The notes beneath the pieces are model-generated. The model was given only the letters and a program-made list of their open reading frames with translations. It was not told the DNA's origin and made no database searches. Positions 35,014 through 44,200 of a DNA stretch of 64,000 nt are shown here, piece after piece; position 1 is the first letter of the stretch; every line of letters begins with the position of its first letter. Both the position numbers and the translations under genes were made by a program. This stretch comes from Catenulispora sp. EB89 (GTDB lineage: Bacteria > Actinomycetota > Actinomycetes > Streptomycetales > Catenulisporaceae): positions 206,786 through 270,785 of the forward strand of contig NZ_JBGCCU010000016.1 in NCBI RefSeq assembly GCF_041261445.1, in the 5' to 3' direction.

Positions 35014-36254
35014 CGTCCCTTCTTCGCGTTGGCGATGATCTGCTGCAGCGCGTCGAACGAGGGCCGGTAGGTCCCGTCGCCCCGCCGCAGGCCGAAGACC
35101 AGGTGGTCCGGCGGCGAGTCCTGGTAGGAGAACCAGAAGAACGACGCCACGTTCGGGTACGAGGCCAACGCGTCGACCTCCTTCTTCGCCGTCTCCACCT
35201 GCTGCGCCTCCTGCGGCTTGACCTGGCTCGCCGGACCCCAGATCAGGGCCGGGATGTTCGCCCCGGTCTCGGTGATCCAGATCGGCATGTTCGGCGACCC
35301 GGCCTGGGCCAGCGCCGCGACGATGCTCGTCGGCGACTGGCTGATGGCCTGGAACGTCTTGCTGTTCGCCGGGTCGCCGTCCGGGTAGGGGTGGTACCCG
35401 ATCCCGTCGACCGCCTTCAGGCCGCCGTCCTTGGCCACCGCGGTGATGAAGTCGTACGGGGAGATGAACGGCGCGCCGGGGCTCGGGTGGTCCGCCGCGA
35501 GGCCGCCCATCAGGATGAACGCGTGCGGGTCCGCGGCGCGGATCGCCGCGGAGACCGGCAGCAGGAGCTTGGTGTAGTCCGCCGGGTCCGGGGTCGGGGC
35601 CCAGGCCGTGATGTTGGGCTCGTTCCACACTTCCCAGTGGTGGACGCCGCGCGCCGAGTAGCGCGCGACCGCCTGCTTCACGAACTTCGCGAACGTCGCG
35701 TTGTCGGCCGGCGGGCACGCGGAGGTGTCCTTGCAGGCGTCCCGGCGGGCCCACGGCGGCGGGAAGTCGATGGTGGCCAACACCTTCAGGCCGTGCGCGT
35801 TCGCCCCGGCGACGACGTTGTCGAACTTGGTGAAGTCCGGCGCGTAGTTGGAGAAGGACTGGTAGTCCTCCCAGCCGAAGTCGACGCGGATGTAGTCCAT
35901 CCCGAGCCGCTTGGCGTCGTCGAGCGCGGTCTTGAGCTGGTCCGGCGTGTCGTACGCGAGCGTGTCGCTGTAGTCCAGGCCCCACTTCATGTCGGCCAGC
36001 TGCGCGGTGTTGACCGGGCTGGTGGCCAGTCCGGTCCCGGAGGTGGCACCGGGGGAAGAACTCGGGCTGCCGGCCGGGGACGAGGTCGTGCCGGACGTCT
36101 TCGCGGCGGTCGAGGTCCCCGCCGGCGCGTGGCCGAACGCCGAGGGCTGGCCGGGATCGCCGCCGGAGACGGCGGTCGCGATGCCGGCGGCGATGACGAC
36201 CGCGGCCGCGGCGGCCCCCACGATCGTCCAGTGCCGTCGCTTGCTGTTCGCCAT
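35010..36254 (-). CDS. Membrane-anchored glycoside hydrolase (GH5/GH39-like clan A)
   Basis: 414 aa. A basic N-terminus and one membrane helix (about 10-30) are followed by a Thr/Ser/Pro-rich linker (about 40-80) and a TIM-barrel domain. The acid/base Glu is in HHWEVWNEPN (about 212) and the nucleophile Glu in PIWITETGAN (about 329): the 117-residue spacing and Asn-Glu-Pro fit clan GH-A. Exported glycosidases inside polysaccharide loci usually trim or release the polymer made there. The start ATG 36254 lacks a strong ribosome site, but places the signal anchor correctly. Confidence 0.85.
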   Translation of the reverse strand: MANSKRRHWTIVGAAAAAVVIAAGIATAVSGGDPGQPSAFGHAPAGTSTAAKTSGTTSSPAGSPSSSPGATSGTGLATSPVNTAQLADMKWGLDYSDTLAYDTPDQLKTALDDAKRLGMDYIRVDFGWEDYQSFSNYAPDFTKFDNVVAGANAHGLKVLATIDFPPPWARRDACKDTSACPPADNATFAKFVKQAVARYSARGVHHWEVWNEPNITAWAPTPDPADYTKLLLPVSAAIRAADPHAFILMGGLAADHPSPGAPFISPYDFITAVAKDGGLKAVDGIGYHPYPDGDPANSKTFQAISQSPTSIVAALAQAGSPNMPIWITETGANIPALIWGPASQVKPQEAQQVETAKKEVDALASYPNVASFFWFSYQDSPPDHLVFGLRRGDGTYRPSFDALQQIIANAKKGR

Positions 36255-36496
36255 TATGATTTCGGGGCCGGTGACCGGCTGCCCTTCGCTCCCCTCGACC
36301 GGACTTCGTCGCTTGGCGGATCCGGTCGGTGACCGGGAGCGGCCGGGCGGCCGCCGCCGTCGCCGGGCGCCCCTGGCAGGGACGCCCGCCTGCGAGCGTT
36401 CATAGTGCCATGGTTCGGCCGTCTCGGTGTGCGGGCGCCGATTCTCGAACCCGGGCGGCTCGCATCCCATGTCGTTTCGAGGATTGCGCGGCGCCG

Positions 36497-37666
36497 GTGA
36501 GAATTCTGCACATCGTGAACCTGGGCTTCGAGGCCGGGGGCGCGGAGAAGTTCGTCCGCATGCTCCGGGACGGCCAGCGCGACCGCGGCCACCAGGTCCG
36601 GGTGGTGGCCCTGGAAGCCCCGTCCGGCGACCGGGCCGTGTTCGCCGACGACCTGCTCCCGCCGGTGGCCGGCGGCCCGGTCGGCAAGCTCGCCGGGTTC
36701 GTCTGGCATCGCCGGGCCCACCGCGGGCTGCGGCAGATCATGCGGGAGTTCCAGCCGGACTGTGTCCATCTGCACACCGTCGGCGGGTTCAGCCCGGCCG
36801 TGTTCCCGGCCACCCGCGGCGCCGTACGCATCCTCACCCTGCACGGCCCCGAGGACTGGACCCGGAAACTGTTGCGCTGGCAGGTGGCCGACAACGCCGG
36901 CCGGATCTCGCCCCGCGCCCTGCCCCGGTACCTGCATCTGCGGTTCCTGATGCGGCCGGCCTACCGGCTCCTCGGGCTGCGCCGGATCGACGGCTTCGCG
37001 GCCCCGAGCCGGTTCGTCGCCGACCTGCTCCGGGCCGACGCCGGCGCCGTGCCGATCCGGGTGATCCCGCACGCCGTGGACCGGGTCTTCGCCCCCGCCC
37101 CGGTCTCGGAGGTCTGGCAGGCGGCCTACGTGGGCCGGCTCAGCCCCCTGAAGGGCGCGGACGTCCTGCTGGCGGCGTTCGGCATCCTGGCCCGGACGCA
37201 GCCGAAGGCGCGGCTCGTCGTGGTCGGCGACGGCCCGGAGCGCGCCCGGCTGGAGGCGGAGGCCGCCGGCCTGGTGGCGGCTGGCACGGTCGAGTTCCGG
37301 GGCTGGCTGAGCCCGCCGGAGGTCGCCGAGTGCCTGCGCGGCTCGGCGTTGCTCGCCGTCCCGTCCACCACTCCGGAGATCTTCGGGCTGACCGCGCTGG
37401 AGGCGCTGGGGTTGGGCCGGCCGCTGGTGGCCAGCCGGATCGGGGCGTTGCCGGAACTGGTCGGTCCGGACAACGGCGTACTCGTCGCCCCCGGCGACCC
37501 GGCCGCGCTGGCCGAGGCGCTGGCGGAGCTGGTCGGTGACGCGGAGCGGCTGGCGCGGCTCGGCGAGGGATCGGCACGGCGCGCCGAGGCGTTCGGCCTG
37601 GAGCGTTGTCTGGACGCCTACGAATCCTGGTACCAGGAGGCTGTCGCGGCCCGCGCTCGTCCGTAG
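36497..37666 (+). CDS. Family 4 glycosyltransferase
   Basis: 389 aa from GTG 36497. It begins VRILHIVNLGFEAGGAEKFVRML, the classical GT4 acceptor-domain start. The C-terminal half has YVGRLSPLKGADVLLAAF, VVVGDGPERARLE, and STTPEIFGLTALEALGLGRP with the Glu pair. An upstream in-frame start is possible but would add an unconserved Arg/Pro-rich leader. It is divergent from the glycosidase and convergent with the ATP-grasp gene. Confidence 0.92.
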   Translation: MRILHIVNLGFEAGGAEKFVRMLRDGQRDRGHQVRVVALEAPSGDRAVFADDLLPPVAGGPVGKLAGFVWHRRAHRGLRQIMREFQPDCVHLHTVGGFSPAVFPATRGAVRILTLHGPEDWTRKLLRWQVADNAGRISPRALPRYLHLRFLMRPAYRLLGLRRIDGFAAPSRFVADLLRADAGAVPIRVIPHAVDRVFAPAPVSEVWQAAYVGRLSPLKGADVLLAAFGILARTQPKARLVVVGDGPERARLEAEAAGLVAAGTVEFRGWLSPPEVAECLRGSALLAVPSTTPEIFGLTALEALGLGRPLVASRIGALPELVGPDNGVLVAPGDPAALAEALAELVGDAERLARLGEGSARRAEAFGLERCLDAYESWYQEAVAARARP

Positions 37667-37674
37667 GCCGTAGT

Positions 37675-37710
37675 CGGTTCAGCCGGTTCAGCCGGTTCAG
37701 CCGGTTCGGG
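37675..37710. repeat. 9-bp tandem repeat (CGGTTCAGC)
   Basis: Three perfect CGGTTCAGC units (37675-37701) plus a partial fourth (CGGTTCGGG) lie in the 58-base gap between the convergent GT4 and ATP-grasp stops. Confidence 0.9.
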
Positions 37711-37724
37711 CCAGGGATCCCGCG

Positions 37725-38981
37725 CTATCGGCGCAGACGGTGTTCGGCCGCCTGCCACAGCGTCCGGGCACCGGCCAGGACGAACGGGACGGGGTCGTCG
37801 CAGGCGAACCACGCGGCCTCGTCTGCGGAGCGTGCAGAGGACAGCCACGAGCGCAGGGAGAGGCTTCCCTCCCGGCGATAGGCGAGGGCCGCTATCGGGT
37901 CGTAGTTCTCGACGAGCAGGGCCCGGCCGGGCACCGCCGCCCCGGCGGGCACGGCGCGGCCGGTGAGGTCCAGGTGCATCGCGCGGACGACGTCGATGCC
38001 GGCCGAGTCCTGGAACAGCCGGAACTGGGCGCCGAGCCGGGGGTTGAGGTCCAGGAGCCGGTAGCTGCCGTCCCGCGCGTCCCAGCGGTAGTCGAGGTCG
38101 ACCGGGCCCTGGTAGCCCAGCCCCGAGAGCAGGGCTGTCGCCTCCGCGCGCAGCCGCTCGTTCGACACCCAGCGGCCGTAGCTGGTCAGCCCCGCGTGCG
38201 CCGGGAAGGAGCGCTCCTTGATACCGGTGTGGCCGAACAGGCAGCGCGAGGCCGCGTCGAAGTAGCCGTGGAAGAACCAGTCCTGCGGCGGGCCGGTCGG
38301 CACGGGCGCGAGGTATTCCTGGAGCAGCAGGCCGGTGTCCGGGCCGTCGCCGGTCGCCCGCCGGGCCCGCTCGACCACCGCGAGCATCTCCTCCCGGCTG
38401 CGGACGACGGTCGTGCTCTGCAATCCCGCCGACCGGTCCGCGGTCCAGGGCAGGTTCACCTTGGCCACGACGGGATATCCGCACGCGTCCGCGAAGGCCA
38501 GGGCCTCGGCGGCGTCCGCCGGGACGGTCGTCGCCGGATGCGGCACCCCGGCGACGCGGCAGATCTCGGCGAGCGTCGCCTTCCCGGCCGCCCGGCGCGG
38601 CAGGTCGGCCGGGGGCGCGGGGAACAGGTACCGGGACCGCAGCTTGTCACCGTGCTCGGCCAGCAGGATCGCGCCCGCGTCGTCGGTGGTGACCAGGACG
38701 GCCGGGCCGGGCAGCCGGTCGGCGAGCCGGTCCAGGAGCTCGACGACGTCGTCGGGATGGGCCCGGTCCGGCATCGGCGACACCGTCCGGCGGGCGTACC
38801 GCGACGCCCCGGCCGGCGCGAACCGGTCCTCGCGCATGGCGTGGACCCGGATCCCCAGCCGCCCGAGGCTCCGGATCACGCCGAGCCCGCCGTGGTGGAA
38901 GACATTCCGGTCGAGCTTCAAAAGCACGGCGCCGGTCGCGGTATCCGCATCAACCGACGCTTTCAGTGACATGGCAACCAT
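37725..38981 (-). CDS. ATP-grasp enzyme (carboxylate-amine/thiol ligase fold)
   Basis: 418 aa; ATG 38981 or ATG 38972 may start it. The pre-ATP-grasp domain has GLGVIRSLGRLGIRVHAM. The central domain has the lysine strand GYPVVAKVNLPW, then LLLQEYL (adenine-binding), and the metal site in the DYRWD and DLNPRLG segments. Such enzymes join a carboxylate to an amine. In polysaccharide loci they can add amino acids to sugar acids; that use here is inference. It is 41 bases downstream of the flavoprotein gene on the same strand. Confidence 0.85.
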   Translation of the reverse strand: MVAMSLKASVDADTATGAVLLKLDRNVFHHGGLGVIRSLGRLGIRVHAMREDRFAPAGASRYARRTVSPMPDRAHPDDVVELLDRLADRLPGPAVLVTTDDAGAILLAEHGDKLRSRYLFPAPPADLPRRAAGKATLAEICRVAGVPHPATTVPADAAEALAFADACGYPVVAKVNLPWTADRSAGLQSTTVVRSREEMLAVVERARRATGDGPDTGLLLQEYLAPVPTGPPQDWFFHGYFDAASRCLFGHTGIKERSFPAHAGLTSYGRWVSNERLRAEATALLSGLGYQGPVDLDYRWDARDGSYRLLDLNPRLGAQFRLFQDSAGIDVVRAMHLDLTGRAVPAGAAVPGRALLVENYDPIAALAYRREGSLSLRSWLSSARSADEAAWFACDDPVPFVLAGARTLWQAAEHRLRR

Positions 38982-39022
38982 CTTAGATTCAAGGTCAAGG
39001 CAGCCCTCGTCCTGTGGTGAGG

Positions 39023-40222
39023 TCAGCGCGGCAGTCTGGGTGCGACGGTGCGGGCCGCGAACTCCGACCCGAACACGAAGCGCATGGACGGCCCGAAGGT
39101 CGCCGCCGAAGCCAGGCCCACGACGAACAGCCCGGGCACCGAGGAGTTGAAGCCCGCGCCGAGGACCGGCGGGCCGTCGGAGCCGCGCATGCCGCGAACC
39201 TGGCCGCGCAGCTCCTCGCCGAGCATCGTCAGCTTCCGGACGTCCACATCGAACCCGGTCGCCGCGATCACGTGATCGGTGCCGAGCTCACGGCCGTCGG
39301 ACAGCTCCAGGACGAGCCCGCCGGCCTCGGGCCGGGCCGCCGTGATCCGGGTGCCGGTGCGGACGTGCTCGACGTCGAAGGACTTCTCGAAGCGGTCGCG
39401 GATCCACCACGAGCCTTCCGGGCCGAGCGTCTTGCGCACGACCTCCATGCGGTAGCCGCCGGGCATCCGCCGGAAGAGCTTGGGCAGGCTGCCCAGCACC
39501 TTGTTGTAGTAGCCGGGGCCGAGGCCGTTCTCCGGGCGCCGGATGCGCTCCCACAACGTCACGGGCAGGTCGCCGGGCAGGCTGTTCCACTCCAGCGCAC
39601 CGGTCCGCGCCACCAGCGTCACATCGGCGCCCGCGTCGTCCAGCAGCACCGCGATCTCGATCGCCGCCTGCCCGGCGCCGACCACAGTGACCCGCTTGCC
39701 CGCGAACCCGGACAGGTCGTTCACCGCGCTGCTGTGCAGCACCTGCGGCCCCTGCATCCCGACGAGCGCCTCTGGGAACCGTGGAAACGGCAGGAAGCCG
39801 GTGGCGAGCACCACGGAGCGGGCCCGCACCGAGGAGCCGTCGGCCAGCGCCAGCGCGAACACCGAGCCCTCCCGGTCGACCCGCAGCACGTCGGTCTCGT
39901 GCAGGTCCGGCGCGGTCTGCTGCCGGAACCAGCGGCCGTAGTCGACGAAGGTCTCGATGGGCGTCGGCACGCCGTGCGCGTACGGCAGCCCTTCAAGCTC
40001 GCAGTACGCCTTCAGCGTGTACTGGTCGCGGGGATCCGACAGGTGCGAGGCCCACGGCTCGGACTTGAGCTTCATGCCCAGCGGCATGTGCTCGGCCCAG
40101 GCGCGCATCGGCGTACCGAACACCCGGGTGCGGGTGCCCCGCGCCTTGGCATGCGCCGCCACCGAGAGACCGTAGGGCCCGGCACCCACCACGGCGGTGT
40201 CGAGGACCTCTGTACCTGTCAT
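39023..40222 (-). CDS. FAD/NAD(P)-dependent oxidoreductase (flavin monooxygenase-like)
   Basis: 399 aa from ATG 40222, fixed by site aaggagaag. FAD-binding Rossmann motif VVGAGPYGLSVAAHA (about 10-24); second, NAD(P)-binding motif VVGAGQAAIEIAVLLDDAGADV (about 170-190); ATGFLPFP and ATGFDV strands. This is the layout of class B flavoprotein monooxygenases and their CzcO-like relatives. A longer in-frame extension up to 40684 is open but low-complexity and was rejected. Likely cotranscribed with the ATP-grasp gene. The substrate is unknown. Confidence 0.9.
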   Translation of the reverse strand: MTGTEVLDTAVVGAGPYGLSVAAHAKARGTRTRVFGTPMRAWAEHMPLGMKLKSEPWASHLSDPRDQYTLKAYCELEGLPYAHGVPTPIETFVDYGRWFRQQTAPDLHETDVLRVDREGSVFALALADGSSVRARSVVLATGFLPFPRFPEALVGMQGPQVLHSSAVNDLSGFAGKRVTVVGAGQAAIEIAVLLDDAGADVTLVARTGALEWNSLPGDLPVTLWERIRRPENGLGPGYYNKVLGSLPKLFRRMPGGYRMEVVRKTLGPEGSWWIRDRFEKSFDVEHVRTGTRITAARPEAGGLVLELSDGRELGTDHVIAATGFDVDVRKLTMLGEELRGQVRGMRGSDGPPVLGAGFNSSVPGLFVVGLASAATFGPSMRFVFGSEFAARTVAPRLPR

Positions 40223-40730
40223 CACTTCTCCTTGTTCGGACCCCGCGCGCCCTGTCCCCAGGCCTCGCGAACGCCTTCTCCCATGGACCCGGGCATGCCG
40301 ACGGCCCAAGGACCGTTCCCGCTCGAATTCGGTGCCGGCGTTCCGCCTCGAGACCCCCTCGACCAGCGCGAGCCGCCCCGCCGACCGGGCACTCCGGCCG
40401 GAGTCGGTGGTCGACCCGACCGGAGAGCCCCGGTCAATGCGGGGCGACATCGCGGTGTTCTGGAGATGAAGATACAGGCCAGCGCGCTGAGTCAGTGCGG
40501 CAGCACATCGTAGCGGCGCCGGAGGTAGTGCTGAAGTAAAACGGCAGGAGGGCAGGGTGCGCAAGGGCGGGGCGGGGTTGCGGGGCGTTCGCGGCGAAGG
40601 ATCGGCGCGGCAGCCTTGGGCGAAGCCGTAAGAATCGCCTGTAAACACACAAACAAACCGAACCCGGCACGGCGCACCGAGCAATTGCGGACGCGCGCAA
40701 ACGCCCGCACTACGCCCGCGCTACCCAGCC
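40223..40730. other. 508-base intergenic region with dispersed element
   Basis: No convincing gene. It should hold the promoter of the flavoprotein gene near its left end. The rest is G+C-rich with weak, unbiased open frames. At 40614-40650 lies a short element that recurs near 63.5 kb. Confidence 0.5.
40614..40650 (+). repeat. Copy 1 of a dispersed intergenic element
   Basis: Core CCTTGGGCGAAGCCGTAAGA then ATCGCCTGTAAA. GGCGA and TCGCC can pair as a short stem. A near copy lies at 63471-63507 on the other strand, about 29 of 32 bases alike. Confidence 0.7.
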
Positions 40731-41708
40731 TCACCCAGCCTGAAGCCGGTGCTCAGCCAGCCGCTGAGGATCGGGCCAGTGCACGTTCGTGGCCCAACCG
40801 AGCCGCTCGAAAACCCGAATCACCCCGGCGGACAAGTCGATCTGGCCGCGATCCACACCATGCCGCGCGCAGGACGGGTCGCTGTGATGCGTGTTGTGCC
40901 AGCTCTCCCCCATCGACAGCAGCGCCAGCGGCCACAGGTTCGTCGCCCGGTCGTGCTTGCGGGTCGCGAACGGCCGCGCCCCGAGCAGGTGACACAGAGA
41001 ATTGACACTCCACGTCACGTGCTGGAGCAGGAACACCCGGGCCAGCCCGGCCCATATCAGGGCCGTGACGCCCGCCGTCCAGGCGAAGTCGCCGATCATC
41101 CAGCCGGCCAGCGCGGGCAGCACGAGAGAGGCCACGCACAGCACCGGGAACAGCCCCGAGACACGCCGCATAGCCGGTTCGGCCACCAGATCCGGGGCGA
41201 AGTGGTCGACGTCGGTCGGGTCGTCGCCGAACAGCCAGCCGAAGTGCGCGTGGACGAGACCGTGCAACTGGCCGACCGGCCCCGTGCCGTACCGGTACGG
41301 CGAATGCGGGTCGCCGGGCCGGTCGGTGAACGCGTGATGCCGCCGGTGCGTCGCGACCCAGCTGATGGCCGAGCCCTGGAAGCTCATCGACCCGGCGACC
41401 GCGAGTCCGGTCCGCAAGGCCGGCGCGGCGGTGAAGCTCCGGTGAGTCAGCAGTCTGTGAAAGCCGACGGTGACGCCGAACCCGGTCAGGAAGTAGAAGA
41501 AGCCAGCCAGCAGCAGGTCGGCCACACCGACCCCCCGCCCCCACAACAACCACACCGCGGCGACCAGCCCGGCCAACGGCGCGACGACGAGCAGGGCCGT
41601 CACGGCCACCTGGATCCGGCGCTGAAGGGGTGTCGTGGCGGTCGATGGGCGGCCGGGAAACGGCTCGACGCCGTCATAGGGAATCGCAGCCAAGGCGATA
41701 CACCTCAC
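40731..41708 (-). CDS. Acyl-CoA/acyl-lipid desaturase (delta-9 type)
   Basis: 325 aa, GTG start. This membrane di-iron desaturase introduces a double bond into a fatty acyl chain. The three histidine boxes are complete: HRLLTH (84-89), HRRHH (121-125) and WHNTHH in the C-terminal third. There are four membrane helices in two pairs, the usual topology. The redox partner is not encoded nearby. It stands alone on the minus strand; a palindrome AGGTCTAGACCT lies 38 bases upstream of the start. Confidence 0.92.
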   Translation of the reverse strand: MRCIALAAIPYDGVEPFPGRPSTATTPLQRRIQVAVTALLVVAPLAGLVAAVWLLWGRGVGVADLLLAGFFYFLTGFGVTVGFHRLLTHRSFTAAPALRTGLAVAGSMSFQGSAISWVATHRRHHAFTDRPGDPHSPYRYGTGPVGQLHGLVHAHFGWLFGDDPTDVDHFAPDLVAEPAMRRVSGLFPVLCVASLVLPALAGWMIGDFAWTAGVTALIWAGLARVFLLQHVTWSVNSLCHLLGARPFATRKHDRATNLWPLALLSMGESWHNTHHSDPSCARHGVDRGQIDLSAGVIRVFERLGWATNVHWPDPQRLAEHRLQAG

Positions 41709-41745
41709 AAGCGAATGCAGCGAGGCGGGTCACGGGACCGGCGTG

Positions 41746-41757
41746 AGGTCTAGACCT
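41746..41757. promoter_or_regulatory. GntR-type palindrome upstream of desaturase
   Basis: AGGTCTAGACCT is a perfect 12-bp palindrome with the GGTCTAGACC core of HutC/DasR-type GntR operators. It lies 38 bases before the desaturase start, where a repressor could act. Confidence 0.45.
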
Positions 41758-41813
41758 GATCGGAAACTCGGTCGGCTGCGATGATTTGGGTCCTTCCCCG
41801 ACAGTCTACGCCT

Positions 41814-41854
41814 GGTAAGAACCCCTGGCGGGATTCCCGCCAGGGGTTCTTACC
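41814..41854. terminator. 41-bp perfect inverted repeat
   Basis: Arms of 20 bp (GGTAAGAACCCCTGGCGGGA and its exact complement) flank a single base. It lies 18 bases after the stop of the MFS gene (minus strand) and upstream of the desaturase. There is no T tract, but stems this long commonly end transcription in high-G+C actinomycetes. Confidence 0.75.
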
Positions 41855-41872
41855 ATGAATTTTCAGGGACTA

Positions 41873-43363
41873 TCAGTTCACTGAAACCGTCCCGGCCTCC
41901 TGCGCCGCCTCGGCGGCCAGCGCGGCCTGCGCGGCCTCCCGGCTGCGGCGCCGGCCCGGGATCACGACGAGTGCCAGGAGCAGCGCCGCGACCCCGAAGT
42001 ACGCGGTGGCCACGAATCCGGCCTTGAACCCGGCCGTCATCGCGGCCTGCTGCGACGCGCCGACGGAGTGCGAGACGATCACGGTGGTGACGGTCGCGAT
42101 GCCGAAGCTGCCGCCGATCTGGAACGCGGCGGCGTTGAAGCCCGAGGCCAGGCCGGCGTCGCGGCGCGCGATCCCGGACAGCGCCGCCGCCGAGCAGGCG
42201 GTCGTACCCAGGCCCAGGCCGGTGCCGAAGATGGCGAGCCCGGCGAAGATGCTCCCGTACGAGCCGCCGTTCTGCACCGCGTGGACGAGCAGCAGGCTGC
42301 CGCCGACGAGCAGCACCGAGCACAGCGCGACCACCCGCCGGGAGCCGAACCGGCCGATCAGCCGCTGCCCGGCGAACGCGCTGACCAGGGCCATCGCCGG
42401 CAGCGGCGAGCCCTTCACGCCGTACTGCAGCGTGGTGTAGCCGAGCCCGCCCTGCGCGTACTCCGCGGCGCACAGCGACAGGCCGAACACCCCCATGCCC
42501 ATCGCGACCGTGGCCAGGTTCCCGCCGACGAGCGAGCCGGAGCGCAGGATCCGCACCGGCACCAGCGGGCTCTCCACCCGGCTCTCGATGAGCACGAACA
42601 GCACGAGCAGCGCGACGGCCCCGCCGAACATCCCCAGCGTCTTGGACCCGGTCCAGCCGTTGTCCGGGGCCTTGGTGACCGCGTAGACGACCAGCAGCAG
42701 GGCCGCCGTGCTGGTCAGGGCGCCGGCCACGTCGTAGCGCCGGCCCACCGACAGGTCCCGGCTCTCGGTCAGCAGCATCGGCCCGACCACCAGCATCGCG
42801 GCCGCGACCGGCACGTTCATCAGGAAGATCCACCGCCAGCCGAAGTGCGAGACCAACTCGCCGCCGATGATCAGCGCGGCCGTCGCCCCGAGCCCGGCGA
42901 TCCCCTGCCACGCGGCGAGCGCCTTGTTCCGGCCCCGGCCCTCGGGGAACGTCGTGGTGAGGATGGACAGCGCGGTCGGCGCCATCATCGCGGTGGCCAC
43001 GCCGTGCAGCGCGCGTGCGGTGATCAGCACGTCGCCGTTCGAGGCGAAGCCGGACACCAGCGACACGACCAGGAACAGCGCCGTGCCGATCAGGAACAGC
43101 CGCCGCCGGCCGAGCAGGTCCGCGGCCCGGCCGCCGAGCAGCAGCAGACCGCCGAAGGTGATCAGGTTGGCGCTGATCACCCACTGCGCGGCGCTCTGGG
43201 TCATCTTGAGCGACCGGGCGATCGTCGGCGCGGCCAGGATCACGGCCTGGGAGTCCAGGATCACCATGAAGTTGGCCGCGCACAGCAGGATGAGCGCCGT
43301 CCAGGCGCGGGGATCCAGACGCGTCCCACCCCGGGACCCGCCTGTGGTCTGATCGACGTTCAC
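41873..43363 (-). CDS. MFS drug transporter, DHA2 (14-helix) family
   Basis: 496 aa, GTG start. About 14 membrane helices. Motif A appears as GGRAADLLGRRRLFLIG after helix 2, motif C-like as GLGATAALIIGGELVSHFGWRWIFLMNVPV. It is a proton-driven exporter, probably of drugs or dyes. The C-terminus is an Ala/Glu helix. It follows, on the same strand, the small membrane protein at 43579 after a 215-base gap, and a TetR gene lies beyond that. Confidence 0.92.
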   Translation of the reverse strand: MNVDQTTGGSRGGTRLDPRAWTALILLCAANFMVILDSQAVILAAPTIARSLKMTQSAAQWVISANLITFGGLLLLGGRAADLLGRRRLFLIGTALFLVVSLVSGFASNGDVLITARALHGVATAMMAPTALSILTTTFPEGRGRNKALAAWQGIAGLGATAALIIGGELVSHFGWRWIFLMNVPVAAAMLVVGPMLLTESRDLSVGRRYDVAGALTSTAALLLVVYAVTKAPDNGWTGSKTLGMFGGAVALLVLFVLIESRVESPLVPVRILRSGSLVGGNLATVAMGMGVFGLSLCAAEYAQGGLGYTTLQYGVKGSPLPAMALVSAFAGQRLIGRFGSRRVVALCSVLLVGGSLLLVHAVQNGGSYGSIFAGLAIFGTGLGLGTTACSAAALSGIARRDAGLASGFNAAAFQIGGSFGIATVTTVIVSHSVGASQQAAMTAGFKAGFVATAYFGVAALLLALVVIPGRRRSREAAQAALAAEAAQEAGTVSVN

Positions 43364-43578
43364 GGTGCCGTCTCCTTCGGATCGACGTGACAGACCCCGA
43401 TCACGCCGGTGGCCGGGGGTACAGGTTCATCGTTGGGTCCGGCCGCCGGACGGGCTTCGCTGAGATTGCGGGCACTGAGCAACGGATCGTGTGGCGTCGG
43501 CGGAGACGGCGTGCGGGTCGGCCGCGCACTGTGCGCGGCCGACCGGGCTTTCCGGGCTTCGGGGCTTCGGGGGCCTGT

Positions 43579-44007
43579 TCAGCCGGCGTCGACGGCCTGC
43601 CGAACGCCGGCGCCCTGGACGGAGCGCTCGTTCTTCCACCCCAGCCAGCCCCGGCAGAGGATCCACGCCGGCACCATGAGGATGACCAGGTAGAGGTCGA
43701 CGGTCGAGTCCCGGGGCGCTTCGGCGGCGTGGATGTTCAGGTAGCCGATGATCGTGATGGTGACCTTCTGGATCAGCACGATCTCCCACATCCCCGGGGT
43801 GCTGCGGGGCCGGAGAGCGAGCAGCGCGAAGATCGCTGCGAAGACCAGGTAGGCGAGGGTGCGCCACCACTGCATGAAGAAGGTGTCCAGGCCGGCCGCC
43901 GAGGCCAGGCGGATGCCGTCGACGAACGCGCCGAGCGTGGACAGGGACAGGACGGCGAAGAGGATGCGGCCGACGAGGTCACGGCGGGAGGCGATGGGGG
44001 TGATCAT
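43579..44007 (-). CDS. Four-helix membrane protein, unknown
   Basis: 142 aa from ATG 44007 (site aggag). Four hydrophobic helices (about 10-30, 50-68, 78-95, 108-125). No family recognised. It is divergent from the TetR gene across an operator array, so it is the most direct regulatory target; the MFS gene downstream may be read through. Confidence 0.75.
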   Translation of the reverse strand: MITPIASRRDLVGRILFAVLSLSTLGAFVDGIRLASAAGLDTFFMQWWRTLAYLVFAAIFALLALRPRSTPGMWEIVLIQKVTITIIGYLNIHAAEAPRDSTVDLYLVILMVPAWILCRGWLGWKNERSVQGAGVRQAVDAG

Positions 44008-44091
44008 GGCGGGCTCCTGATGGGTGCGGCGGGGATGTGGTGGTGATGCCAGGGCGGTGCAGTGCGGCTGACGTGCCGGTTTCCGCTGTTG

Positions 44092-44180
44092 CGAGAACGC
44101 TGTTCTCGATATGGACTACCGTACTCACGCCGCTTCCGATCCGTCAAGAACACTGTTCTCGATTCCGTCTACTGTTCTCG
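44092..44180. promoter_or_regulatory. GAGAAC-N3-GTTCTC operators between divergent genes
   Basis: CGAGAACGCTGTTCTCG (44092-44108) and CAAGAACACTGTTCTCG (44145-44161) are 17-bp palindromes; a half-site TACTGTTCTCG ends at 44180. They lie in the 193-base gap between the four-helix protein and the TetR gene, the last one ending 20 bases before the TetR start. Confidence 0.8.
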
Positions 44181-44200
44181 GACATGGCATACTCGGCCCC

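Noticed and set aside
40223..40684. N-terminal extension of the flavoprotein frame
   Set aside because: The added sequence is low-complexity; ATG 40222 has a strong ribosome site and places the FAD motif at residue 10, as the family requires.
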